A stretch of 64,000 nt of DNA, taken from assembly GCF_001625305.1 (NCBI RefSeq), contig NW_017804342.1, positions 1 through 64,000 on the forward strand, given 5' to 3'. The position numbers and the translations under genes were made by a program. Origin of the DNA: Branchiostoma belcheri (Eukaryota; Chordata; Leptocardii; Amphioxiformes; Branchiostomatidae). The notes beneath the pieces were generated by a model. That model searched no databases, was not told where the DNA came from, and was given only the letters and a program-made list of their open reading frames with translations. How positions within the stretch are numbered: the stretch's first letter is position 1; each line of letters starts with the position of its first letter. Positions 47,901 to 58,482 of this stretch are shown piece by piece.

Positions 47901-50900
47901 GTCAAAAAAGAAAACATAATGTTAGTAAAACGTTAAACTTTATTTCAACACAAGGGTACACAGAGATCAAATTTTCAACGACCACTGTCACCTTCATCAG
48001 GATAATTAACGACCAATCACTTCAAAATCTTGGGAGAGTTACAGTTACAGACAGTTACAGTTACTGATACGTGATGTACATTTGTACAGTAAGCAATTGA
48101 TCAAAAGTGCCAGAGAGTTCATATCGTCCACTATCTCTGTTAAGTGATGGCTGGAGTGCCCTGATATATATGGCTTCCTTAATGCCTCTAAAAACATAAT
48201 GCTATTCACTTTATACATTCATGGTTTAGGCGCTCATCCATTGTGTCGACGGGAGAACCATGATATTCATGGTACCAAAGACGCGGTTTGGACATGTTTA
48301 CGGAACTATATATATTTGCTATGGTAGCAGGTGGAGAAGAAAAAAGTCAGGGAATTACTTTTAATGTGCACTGTAATGATAAATTCGCAGTATAAAAGTG
48401 ACTGGGAAGACCATGAAAATAAAAGTACTGCAAATATAAAGTGATTTAAAGTATTTTAGCCCTTTCCTTGGTGCTGAAAGTGCTGTTTTTAATAAATACT
48501 GTGTTTATTAGGAACAGCACTTTCAGCACCAAGGAAAGGGCTAATATCGAATAAGTAACCAAACTCATGGCTTCTTGCACAGAAGCAGGGTCACTAACAA
48601 GAATTTGTACCCACCTATAGACCTGACATAGTGGTCCCATGCCTCCTTGTGACTATACTGGAGCCTGTTATAGGCCTCCTTCAGGGATGGCATCTGTTCA
48701 TGATGACAATATAAAAATGTAATCATATTAAATAATTTGATATTTTAGAATGGATTTCTGCCAAAAGACTGTTACACAATTGTGCTATATACATGTTAGT
48801 AATTGAAGAAGAGAAGACTATTAATCAAAATAGATTATGCTGATTATGACACAAAAATAACAAAACAAACAAAACAACAAAATTTGCCAATCCTTCATTT
48901 TTTTCAAGGAGGAATGAGGTCTCCGAACTGTGGTTCATCATGGAACTGTATGACTTGTGTATTATCTATCCTACCCAGAGAGAGGAGAAATCAACCCACA
49001 TATGTGCTCAAGGATGTTTTTTTTCCAACCCAGACTAATAAGTGGACAGCTCGAGGGCACACCAAACAACCACACAGGAGTGTTTCTGCTGTACTCCGTT
49101 GGTTCTATCAAATAAGGTACAAGTCTAGACTAACTAAATTGTGCTCCTAGTGGGTGGCCCCCTCATTTTTGTCAATGTGTGTTGTGGTGCAGGTCACATG
49201 TATTATAGATAAGTTTGAGCTTTTTTGAGATTGGCACAATTCCTATGTTTGAGTAATGCATGTTTTCACCATGTTTAACTGTGTGCATTGCTGGATGTGC
49301 ATGTGAAAAAGCTCGTAGCCTTAATTTTGAATTGTGAATTGAGTAATTCTAGCCTATACCAGGCTTCGGGAGGCGGCTGGAAAGAGTAGAAATCGGCCAA
49401 ATAAAGAGATTTTAGCATGCCAGGGGAGTTGGTGTGCCGGAGAGAACAGGGACCAGCGGCAAACCGGCATGCTATCTGAGTCTATTTGGTCGATTTCTAC
49501 TCTTTCCAGCTGCCTCCCAAAGCCTGGTACAGGCTAGAGTAATTCCAATTTGAGAGTGTTTGTTGTCATTGAAATATTGTTGCGACAAGAAGTTAGTGTT
49601 TCTATTTTGTTTTCAGTGGTTTACAATACTGAAGCAAGTGACTGCCATCTGGTCAGGCAAACATCTTAGCAACATGCGGTCGGTTCTTCTACTTCTAGTT
49701 CTAAATTTCCTCTCCTTTGTCCCTACTTCTGATACAATCCACAAGGACTGTGTACCAATCAGTCGCATTTGCACATCAGATGGTGTAACCCATACGTACA
49801 GTGTACAGGGTTTCTCAAGGCCACGTTGTGTGGCATTTAATGCATCCGGTTTCTCTGTACACGTACTTGACACGTGTACCCCCGTGAGACATTCTATTGC
49901 ACTGGAGCTTCACAGCCACACATCAACCATTTTAACTCCTCAAGATATCCCTAGAAAATTACATTTGATAAGACTGTATGTCGGACCAAGCAAATTCCAA
50001 CTGGTTCAGGCAAATACCTTTGCTACTTTAGCATCCTTGCACATATTAGAGATTTCACAAACGTGTATGACGCGTATCCTCCAAAACACGTTTAACGGAC
50101 TACAAAGTTTGCGGGTTCTTCACCTTTTTGACAACAAGATATCTGAAATCGAAGACGGCGTGTTTAAAGATGTGCGTCAAATAAAGGAACTAAGTCTTGC
50201 AGGAAACTGCTTGACACATCTTTCAGAAGGTAGTTTCGAAGGTCTTTCTCAACTTGACACACTGAAGCTGTCACGAAACCGCATCAATACTATAGCTCCG
50301 GGAGCATTTCAAGCCCTTGTCTCTCTACGTGACCTTCAACTTGACAACAATGATCTGACTGTCATAGATGCGAGCGCTTTTGCAAATCCGTCCCCCATCC
50401 AGGTTTTGAACCTCACACACAATCGCATTCAGGTTGTGGAGGCAGAAGTCATCAAGGGAATGAAGCATTTGAGAAGCTTGTTGCTGTCAGAAAATGAACT
50501 ATTACATTTGCCTATTGACCTGCTAGATGAACTAGCTGGCAATGAGGAACTAAAAGTGCTGGAGTTACGCGATAACCCTTACCGCTGTATGTGTCCCATG
50601 CCTCCGGACCAATTCCCCTCCCTGGGGAACCTATCTCCATCTATTTGGAAACAGGTACACCATGGAATCATATGTGTTCATCCCCCAGACTTATCTGGTA
50701 CTCCCATGTTGAACTCTACCATACAGTTACCTTGCCCTCCTCCACTAGTAGAACTCAGCAATGAAAAGAAAAGGATCATTGCAAAAGGCAAACAGGCTTT
50801 CACATGCAAGGTGTATTGGGAAGAGGAGCCCGTCATTACCTGGCTACTACCTGGGAATGTTGTACTTGAGCTTCCCTCTCGAGGGGACCATCAAAACAGC

Positions 50901-53900
50901 ACCATTCGGTTTCAGGCACCAGGGAACATCAGCTGGTCTGTGGAACACACCGTGAGGCCAGAAGGCTGGTTGGTGTGTTCCGATAATGTAAGAAATATTG
51001 AGTCAAGCCAGTCCCAAGTCAATATTTCCTGCCAAAACTTTATTGGGAGGACAGTCTCTACGGTAGTCGCTCATGTCTCAGAAAATGGTTGGTTGGGAAA
51101 GGAAGTTAAATGTTCCGCAAACCTTTCAAGCAACATCGTGGTTAAGAAGATAGTCGTTTTCAATGATACAACAGAATATGTGAATAATAATGACTACGTT
51201 GTTATCTTAGGCAACGGGTTATCCGATACGTCGAAAGAATACAACCTGACACTTTTGATTCTGATTGCTGCTTCTGTAGCAATGGTCATTACGTGCTTTG
51301 TCATATGTGTGTTACAAATGCGACAGGAACAGCAAGAAAGGAACTGTTACAATGTTTCAATTCAGGGTAGAAACGATATTTCAATTCATGAGTATGAAGA
51401 CAGCGAAAACAACCATCAAAATGGCGTCTGGCGAGAAATGAACGACCAGAACCGGGACAGAGAGGACATTACCATTCACGAGTACGAAGACATCGACAAC
51501 GACCATCAAAATGGCGTCCAGCGTGGACAGACTAACGACCTTCGCCCAGAGGTCAAAGATGACTCCTACCAGACAGAGGATCCATTTTATGCTGCGGCAG
51601 CGGAGGCCACCACTTATGAGTCGGCAGATTCACATACATCAAGTACTATTAACTTAAAGAAGACCACTTCATTTTACAACAAAGAGCATTGTAAAAGGGA
51701 AGAAAGTGTTACTTATACACCCAAATCAACTCTAGCTGCCAAAGTCTAGATATTGGCGATGAGAATATATTAACTTAAAGCTAAATGTGTAGGCTCCTAT
51801 ATACATATGATGTCTTTTGATTACATATTATATTTCACTTCATACCATATGTGGTGAACATGTACTTTGTCTATTTACTTACATTGATGTTTTACTCTAC
51901 TTTATGTGTCAATACAACTTGTGCATGATTTTACAAACAACCTCTTGATTTGCAACCACTGCAAACCAGAAGGGCATCTAGAAAGTACTAGACTACACGC
52001 TACACACAGACGCATTATAAAAGTTTGTATTATGTATTTAGGTCATGAATAAGCCACGCTTTCTGTTTATTTTTTTTCTTTACTATTTGAACCAGTGGAG
52101 TGCTTTCACAATAAAGCATGCTGTTGTGAATAGTGTGTTTATTACGACTATTTTTCAACGAATATGAAATTGCAGCTTTTTGCACTGTAAGAAATGTTAG
52201 GAATAAGAAGAGTAATGTGATGATTCAGATGTACCCTTTGTTAGACCTGTAGCATAATCCTTCCATCTCAGACTAGTGGTTTGAAACTGCATGACAGGCA
52301 ATATTTTTATTGTTACATCTATTTTGTATTCTTGCATTTCTTAATGATATAAATCATTTGCAGAGAAAAGTATTTGACTCATCAAAACTGTTTTGATTAG
52401 TAGTTGATATGAGATTTGTAAAATTTTAAAGACGTACATTGTACCATTTATTCGCAATGTGTAATACATTCACTCTTGTTGAATTTTGAAGTGGAGAATT
52501 TTTTCCTTATAATTTCATGGAGTAAATTCTTTTCCTTTTTCCTCAGTGCCCTTTTCTTCTTCACCTTATAAAGAGCGAATTCAGATATTAGGCTATAAGG
52601 AGGAGGGTTTTTAGTTGTATAATGTCTGAATGGCTTAAGCTAGAACCACCAAAGTTGGTGACTTTTCCTGAAATATAAAAATTGTATAGTAAAGGAAAAT
52701 AAAAATTCCTAATCAATCCTAGCATGAGTTAGCAATTACTCTTTTCATCCTTCAAATTCTAAAAAAAATGTCTCACTGACAGGTTATTTCTGGTGAAGAG
52801 GTTCTTACCTTCCAAGTTGGTGTGTAGTCATCGCCGACAACATACTTGTCGACATCATTTGGATCAAACGGATGATAATCTTTGGGACAGTACCTGCAGC
52901 AAGGAAGGAATTCAAAGTATTTGCAGTTTTTTTCAAACTGTGTTGTTTGTATGATACGGTGGAGACTTAGAAGCGCCAAGCCCCCCTCCCCACTCGCAAT
53001 GCTGACCGAGCCCCCTTCTTTTTTTCCCACGTGAGACTACAAGGAACTGGATGAATCTAATGACGAGTAATTAGAGCTGTGTACAGGTACGCAGTACCGA
53101 TACTGTACCGGAAAAATTGATTAGGTACAGGTCCAAAATACCTAATCCCTCAGTACCGGTACCGTACCTAAACAATTTCACACCAATTTTATGCCTATTT
53201 GTGACCTCAAATCGGTCCCTGTGTAAGGACAGTGTGTTCATGAAAACAAAAACATCTTTAGTTTTGCCTATATTTCATCTGAGCATTCGCCATAAACAAA
53301 GAATAAACCTTAACTATCAAGTTTATTAATTTTTTTTGTTATTGAAGGAGTTCAGAAGAGCATATAAATTGGTCGAATTGTTCAGGTACAGGTTCAGGTC
53401 CGGACCTGTACCTAAACCTGTGTACCTGTACCTGTACCTGTACCTAAAATTTGTTTAGGTACACAGCTCTACGAGTAATCTATGACATACATGTAAATTA
53501 CTCAACACTTTCATCTACTTGCCATACCCCACATGCCAACACAAAATGATGATGCATCAGATGCAATCACTGATTCCTGTAGATACCAAACAAACCTGCC
53601 TCTTTACAATACCCCATCTGAGACACTCAAATTGTATGAGGAGAACCATACCGTGATCTTTTATCTATTTTCAAACAAGACACATTACATGACTGCTTAT
53701 ACAATATATCTGCTACTGTCTATTTGACTGCATTCAAAATTGTTTTTTTTCCAATTAAATTATGACAATTGACAGTAAATCGACAACCCAACACAAAAAT
53801 CTAAGGGACTAATGTACAATCATACATTACAGAGTATTATAATTATGTTACCTGAAGAGAACCTCTTCTTCATACATGTACACCCTCAAGGGGTCAATGG

Positions 53901-56900
53901 AGGTCACAACTGTATAGATGCCAATGTCAAACTTCCTGCAATTATAGAAAACAAAGACGAGTAGTTATTATGACATGCCATTCTTAGTTTCTTCAGTATA
54001 TAAAAATTGGTGTTACATATACACATAGTTACATACACAATGTTAAACATAAATTCTGTACACTCAATCATATAACACTGACATTGAAAGGACATCAGGT
54101 CAAAGGTTCCAACGAAGGTTATTTCCTGTCTTCAATTTTCTGCTATCAGGGCATGTTTGTTGCCTTGGGTGCCAGTGGAAAATGTATACACGCATCAGTG
54201 AGAAATTCACATTATAATATTAAGCAAAAGCAAAAAATACTGTTACAAAAACTGAAATTACACATTTTAGGGAGGAAATCTTTCATTTCTTGTTTAGCAT
54301 GTCTTAATTGTGACCGCACCTCACCTGCCATCAACAAGGAATGGCTTGTCCACATACTCCTGTACAAAACTCTCTCCTGTCAGGTCCAGTTCTGTGGAGC
54401 AAGGAAAGGCACAGTACATGTGAGAACATTCTGTATGGAAAAAAATATCTGCACAAATCATTTATGTGCATGTGTAAAGAAATGAAGGTGTTCAAATGTC
54501 TTTTCATGCAGTTTGACTCCATGGTCTCATTTTTGGGTTTTTGGAAAAGGTGGGGTGGTCCACCCTGCCAGGCTACCGTGTAAGGCTACACCTTTTCTGG
54601 ATAGCACTCATTTTCAGTAACAGTAAGACTGTCAAAGATGTGTGTTGTACCTACTAGTAGTCACATTTCATAGCACTAAAACACCATGCCTAGCCACCAT
54701 ACTACCAGGAGGACAAAATATGTGAATTAAAAGTATTCCTGTGAAATGAAAAAGAAAGAAATAAGAGGTGTTACTTACGATCCAGAGGTCTAATTTTGAT
54801 GCCTCGGTGATTGTTGTTCTTCTGCACCCACATCTTCTTGGGGTTTGATTCAGCCTAGACATTATTGAACATACAAACATAGAATTAACTAGAAAGGTAA
54901 TATTAATTTTGCAAAACAAAATACATAATATTAAAAATTCACATGGTCTAGACCAACAAACTACAGCTTTGTTTTTCTTTCATATAATATTTATGAGGAC
55001 CAGCCTCTTCGACTCTGTCCTACCCTTTGCTACATAATGCAATCTAACACCACAGACTGTCTGCTGCAGCACCCGTACAAATCAACTTAGTAAAATGAAC
55101 CCTCTCATCTTTACAAACTGAGGAAAGTTGTTTTTACATGTTTCAAGAGTTCTTGCTTCTTGTGGGGCAGACTGAAGGCCTTGGGGATGAAGTGGATGTC
55201 AGAGGTGGCCAGGCTCATCTTGTTGGTGATGTATCCACTCCCTGGCCAATGGTTAACCTGGAAATACACAACAAAACAATTAAAGTTTCATTGCAAACTC
55301 TTGCATGAGGAACACATAGATATCATTATACCATAACAAGAATTTAAGGTCTTAGACCTCCTCTAGGTTGTGTACAAGTTGTGTTAGCATTGAGTTCAGC
55401 GCAAGGGCAGGTTGAGCATTGAGTCCAGCACCAAGGACAGGTTAGCATTGAGTTCAGCACCAAGGACAGGTTAGCATTGAGTTCAGCACCAAGGACAGGT
55501 TGAGCATTGAGTTCAGCACCAAGGACAGGTTAGCATTGAGTTCAGCACCATGGACAGGTTGAGCATTGAGTTCAGCACCAAGGACAGGTTAAGCATTGAG
55601 TTCAGCACCAAGGACAGGTTGAGTATTAAATTCAGCACCAAGGACAGGTTGAGCATTGAGTTCAGTACCAAGGACAGGTTAGCATTGAGTTCAGCACCAA
55701 GGACAGGTTGAGCATTGAGTTCAGCACCAAGGACAGGTTGAGCATTGAGTTCAGCACCAAGGACAGGTTGAGCATTGAGTTCAGCACCAAGGACAGGTTG
55801 AGCATTGAGTTCAGCACCAAGGACAGGTTGAGCATTGAGTTCAGCACCAAGGACAGGTTAGCATTGAGTTCAGCACCAAGGACAGGTTGAGCATTGAGTT
55901 CAGCACCAAGGACAGGTTGAGCATTGAGTTCAGCACCAAGGACAGGTTGAGCATTGAGTTCAGCACCAAGGACAGGTTGAGCATTGAGTTCAGCACCAAG
56001 GACAGATTAGCATTGAGTTCAGCACCAAGGACAGGTTGAGCATTGAGTTCAGCACCAAGGACAGGTTAGCAATGAGTTCAGCACCAAGGACAGGTTAGCA
56101 TTGAGTTCGGCACCAAGGACAGGTTGAGTATTGAGTTTTCATCTGTCTTCCAGTGACACTGTGGCTAATGAAAAAAATATATTTTAATGATAAGTGGGGT
56201 TGATTTGTGATCTTGAAGGAGGGAAGATTGACAGACAAAAGGCAAGATAATATTGTTACCTTCTGATGAGGCTTCATGTTCCTGAGATAGGGGCTGACTT
56301 TGGGGTCTGCGAAGGGGTAGTCGTGTGACCACATGACGTCCCAGTTGGACTCTGGTAACCCCCGCTCATAGCCGATCCTCTTGAATACTGCAAACACATG
56401 GTTCAGGTAGCCAGACTCCAGCTGGGGAGGAAAGAAGTATGACCATGGTGAAGATGTTGGAATGGAAAAGACCATGAGTTAGACTATTGATTTGGATTTA
56501 TTTGGTTTCATTTGCTAATGTTTCATATTACCTGAGTCATCATATTTTGTTATGATTTTTTTGATTTTATATGGTATATCATTCTTTCATGTGGAAAAGG
56601 TATGCTAATTATGAGTTACTGTAAATCACTTTATATGTGTTTAACAGTTGCAAAATTTCCAGGTCTGAGAAATATGGACATGTAAACTATTCACAGTGGG
56701 GACCGGTGTAGAGAAATTTAAGAATCAAAATAATTTTTTTGTTACAAAGATAAATTTGCTGTACATAAGTGGACCGTGGATAAAAAAAGTACTGCAAAAA
56801 AAATCATGACTTAAAGTACATAAACTTGTATTGCCTGTAAATTACTTTGAAAATTCACATCATTGTTAATTGCTTGTTGCTACATCATGTATGACATTAC

Positions 56901-57229
56901 ATTGTGCATCATCTGAACTGGTTATAAACCAATATAATGTAACCCTAAAGAGGCTATACTGATTTAAAAACACATTCAATCTGTCTTACCCTTTTCCCTC
57001 TAATGACAGCGATTGGCCTGTCCTTGACTCCCCTGTCCGTCCTGCCCTCTGCGGCTGACCAGTCCCGATGCAGGCTCATGTGGTCATTCTGCAGCCGGCG
57101 CAGCTCGTACACATTCAGGGCCGTCAGACAGATGCCGAAGAACAGCACCACCACGACAATGTTGATCACCGATATCCGACCCCCCGCTACACGGCTCAGG
57201 GCAGGGCCTGGGATGTTATCAGGTCTTGT
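44937..57229 (-). CDS. TTLL-2: second membrane-anchored TTLL paralogue, 519 residues seen
   Basis: Fifteen coding exons (high to low): 57229-56990, 56421-56260, 55257-55138, 54854-54779, 54391-54325, 53935-53852, 52893-52809, 48693-48615, 47898-47787, 47336-47270, 47004-46942, 46698-46634, 46241-46136, 45746-45633, 45056-44937. Exon lengths equal those of TTLL-1 except 240 versus 237 bp for the anchor exon and 112 versus 109 bp at 47898. The anchor is VINIVVVVLFFGICLTALNV. Catalytic landmarks are NHWPGSGYITNK, QEYVDKPFLVDG, KFDIGIYTVV, RFDFVIDEDLN and LMEVNMSPNLSS. The first listed exon opens with a CAG acceptor, so the start exon lies above 57,229; I could not find it. TTLL-1 exons 3 and 4 have no counterpart: the 568-bp intron at 56,422-56,989 holds no such coding sequence. 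The tandem arrangement indicates local duplication. Confidence 0.85.
47930..48190 (-). mobile_element. Penelope-like element 3' end
   Basis: On the minus strand 48,189 down reads RGIKEAIYIRALQPSLNRD then SGRYELSG, followed by stops, then TTATCCTGATGAAGGTGAC with GAAAATTTGATC and an AAATAAAGTTT end. Coding motif and terminal sequence lie in one copy, which ties the terminal repeats at 31,147-31,384 to this family. It is in a TTLL-2 intron. Confidence 0.7.
48456..48544. repeat. Hairpin with 32-bp perfect arms
   Basis: Arms 48,456-48,487 and 48,513-48,544 are exact complements (TTAGCCCTTTCCTTGGTGCT at the left), loop 25 bp. The ends TAGCCC/GGGCTA recall the palindrome at 33,041. No target duplication is clear. 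It is in the TTLL-2 intron just below exon 48693-48615. Confidence 0.8.
49350..49536. mobile_element. Foldback element of 187 bp with 9-bp target duplication
   Basis: GAGTAATTC flanks both sides (49,341-49,349 and 49,537-49,545). The ends are TAGCCTATACCAGGC and GCCTGGTACAGGCTA, and inversion continues inward through GGGAGGC and AAAGAGTAGAAATCG to GCATGCCA/CCGGCATGC. It lies just upstream of the LRR-Ig coding exon. Confidence 0.8.
49674..51749 (+). CDS. LRR-Ig transmembrane receptor, coding region in one exon, nested in a TTLL-2 intron
   Basis: 691 residues from ATG 49,674. The frame is open from 49,560, but TTTTGTTTTCAG at 49,605-49,616 looks like a 3' splice site, and MRSVLLLLVLNFLSF at 49,674 is a proper signal peptide, so I chose that start. 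Order: signal peptide (1-20), N-terminal Cys region (26-70), about eight LRRs (95-340; LHLFDNKISEIEDGVF, LKLSRNRINTIAPGAF), LRR C-cap (NPYRCMCPMPPDQFP), Ig-like domain (about 370-515, with CKVYWEEEPVITWLL), membrane helix (526-549) and a cytoplasmic tail of about 140 residues. Such LRR-Ig proteins act in adhesion, neural guidance or immune recognition. The tail holds two copies of an IHEYED...NHQNGV unit and further tyrosines, but no TIR, ITIM or kinase domain was seen. Confidence 0.87.
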   Translation: MRSVLLLLVLNFLSFVPTSDTIHKDCVPISRICTSDGVTHTYSVQGFSRPRCVAFNASGFSVHVLDTCTPVRHSIALELHSHTSTILTPQDIPRKLHLIRLYVGPSKFQLVQANTFATLASLHILEISQTCMTRILQNTFNGLQSLRVLHLFDNKISEIEDGVFKDVRQIKELSLAGNCLTHLSEGSFEGLSQLDTLKLSRNRINTIAPGAFQALVSLRDLQLDNNDLTVIDASAFANPSPIQVLNLTHNRIQVVEAEVIKGMKHLRSLLLSENELLHLPIDLLDELAGNEELKVLELRDNPYRCMCPMPPDQFPSLGNLSPSIWKQVHHGIICVHPPDLSGTPMLNSTIQLPCPPPLVELSNEKKRIIAKGKQAFTCKVYWEEEPVITWLLPGNVVLELPSRGDHQNSTIRFQAPGNISWSVEHTVRPEGWLVCSDNVRNIESSQSQVNISCQNFIGRTVSTVVAHVSENGWLGKEVKCSANLSSNIVVKKIVVFNDTTEYVNNNDYVVILGNGLSDTSKEYNLTLLILIAASVAMVITCFVICVLQMRQEQQERNCYNVSIQGRNDISIHEYEDSENNHQNGVWREMNDQNRDREDITIHEYEDIDNDHQNGVQRGQTNDLRPEVKDDSYQTEDPFYAAAAEATTYESADSHTSSTINLKKTTSFYNKEHCKREESVTYTPKSTLAAKV
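51750..52808. other. 3' flank of the LRR-Ig gene within the TTLL-2 intron
   Basis: AT-rich sequence. AATAAAGCATGC near 52,110 is a plausible polyadenylation signal for the LRR-Ig transcript, about 360 bp past the stop. No other gene seen. Confidence 0.45.
53072..53471. mobile_element. 400-bp hAT-like non-autonomous element
   Basis: CGAGTAAT is duplicated at 53,064-53,071 and 53,472-53,479, an 8-bp target duplication as in hAT elements. The ends are TAGAGCTGTGTAC and GTACACAGCTCTA. The interior is rich in GGTACAG/CTGTACC motifs in both orientations. No transposase frame. It lies in a TTLL-2 intron. Confidence 0.8.
55385..56135. repeat. 29/30-bp minisatellite, about 25 copies
   Basis: The unit is GCATTGAGTTCAGCACCAAG followed by GACAGGTTA (29 bp) or GACAGGTTGA (30 bp). 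The two lengths alternate irregularly; outer units are more divergent than the run near 55,720-55,980. It sits in the TTLL-2 intron between exons 56421-56260 and 55257-55138. The long open frames across it are artefacts of the repeat. Confidence 0.92.
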
Positions 57230-58482
57230 CTGCAACAACAACAACAACAGATTACGAAAATAACAGCGATTACTGAATCAGATATTAACAGATGAATCAC
57301 TAATCATACACATGGCACTTAAAGTTCAGAGGTCCATGATATTGACCTAATACCTTTGCCAAATGATGTTGAAGTTAAGTATGATACATTTTATCGTTGA
57401 AGAGGTTTATCAGTCACATAGAATTAACAGTAGAAATTCTTCAATCAATGACTGTGATTGATTGAAGAATTTCTACTCATACATTTTATAAACTTTAAAG
57501 TTTATCATTGATTATGCAAATAAGGTTCTCATTTGAATGAATCAGTAAAGTCAGTAACTTCGTAGTAAAACTGTTTTCGCTCCCCATTGCTTGCCGGCGA
57601 GTTGAAAAAAATTAGTGTAAAAAAGATATTTATCTGGTCAAAAATTTACGTTTTGCTACAATTTTACCCCGTTTGAAGAGTCAACAATACGCAAAATTCT
57701 ATCGGAAGCTGGCTGGAATCTGTTCACTGAAATCAGATACAATCAAGATTTTCCACCATACTTTTCTTGGTGCAACTGTTAAAAGCCCTTTGGCCTGAGG
57801 GTGTCTGTTGGACACAAAATTAAAGAAACTCTGGTCCGAGACCATAAGTTGTTCAAGGTTGAGAAGAAATATCTCAACAAGGATGGCTAGTGTAGCATTT
57901 TCTCATCTTGATTTGCGTGATGGTACAACTACATGATTGTACCACCTTCCTGTCATGAAACAATTTCTGCTACTCTTTATTTTTCATTTTCATTTGGCAC
58001 TATTTCATGCCAGGACTACAGTTGAATTGGAGGGCGTGAATAAATATTCGAATATTGTACAAAACAAGTGGTGGGCCTGGCAGTACAGCATGATTAATGT
58101 ATTGACAAGTCACATGTACCCCTGGGCCATTAAATGTAAACTGAGTCTTACGTAGGTGACCTTGAAAGCTATCTGCTTGACTCTGCAAGCATCAAGTCAT
58201 CAAACAATCACATACATACGTTCAAAAGAAAAATAAATGAGGAAGAAAGTCATCAGTGAGCATATGGCAGCAACATCAACAACATAAAGAGAGTCACAAC
58301 GATGCAGTTTAAAAGTTTATAAGTTGCTCATGATCTGCCATGTTTTCAAGTTACTGTCCTAAAGCATATGTGGCAATACCAGTTTTACCAGTACGGGATA
58401 ATTTTATAGTCCGTCTCTTTGGGCAAAACACATTATCGCTAGCTACATTGTAAAGATTTAGACAGTGATTGATACAGTCACA
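57230..58482. other. Spacer between TTLL-2 and the secreted-protein gene
   Basis: The missing TTLL-2 start exon and the promoters of two divergent genes should lie here or beyond, but no convincing ATG-plus-donor was found. A 21-bp-arm hairpin (57,429-57,477) and a fragment of the CATTTGCATAATT repeat family (about 57,497-57,545) are present. Confidence 0.45.
57429..57477. repeat. Hairpin with 21-bp perfect arms
   Basis: 57,429-57,449 and 57,457-57,477 are exact complements with a 7-bp loop. Function unknown. Confidence 0.8.

Noticed and set aside
49560-49673. Upstream part of the LRR-Ig open frame as coding sequence
   Set aside because: It contains a polypyrimidine tract and CAG that look like a splice acceptor, and the hydrophobic signal peptide starts at the later ATG.
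55662-55890. Repetitive open frames on both strands (SIEFSTKDRL and LVLNSMLNLS)
   Set aside because: They arise because the 30-bp minisatellite unit is divisible by three; no start context, splice sites or relatives.
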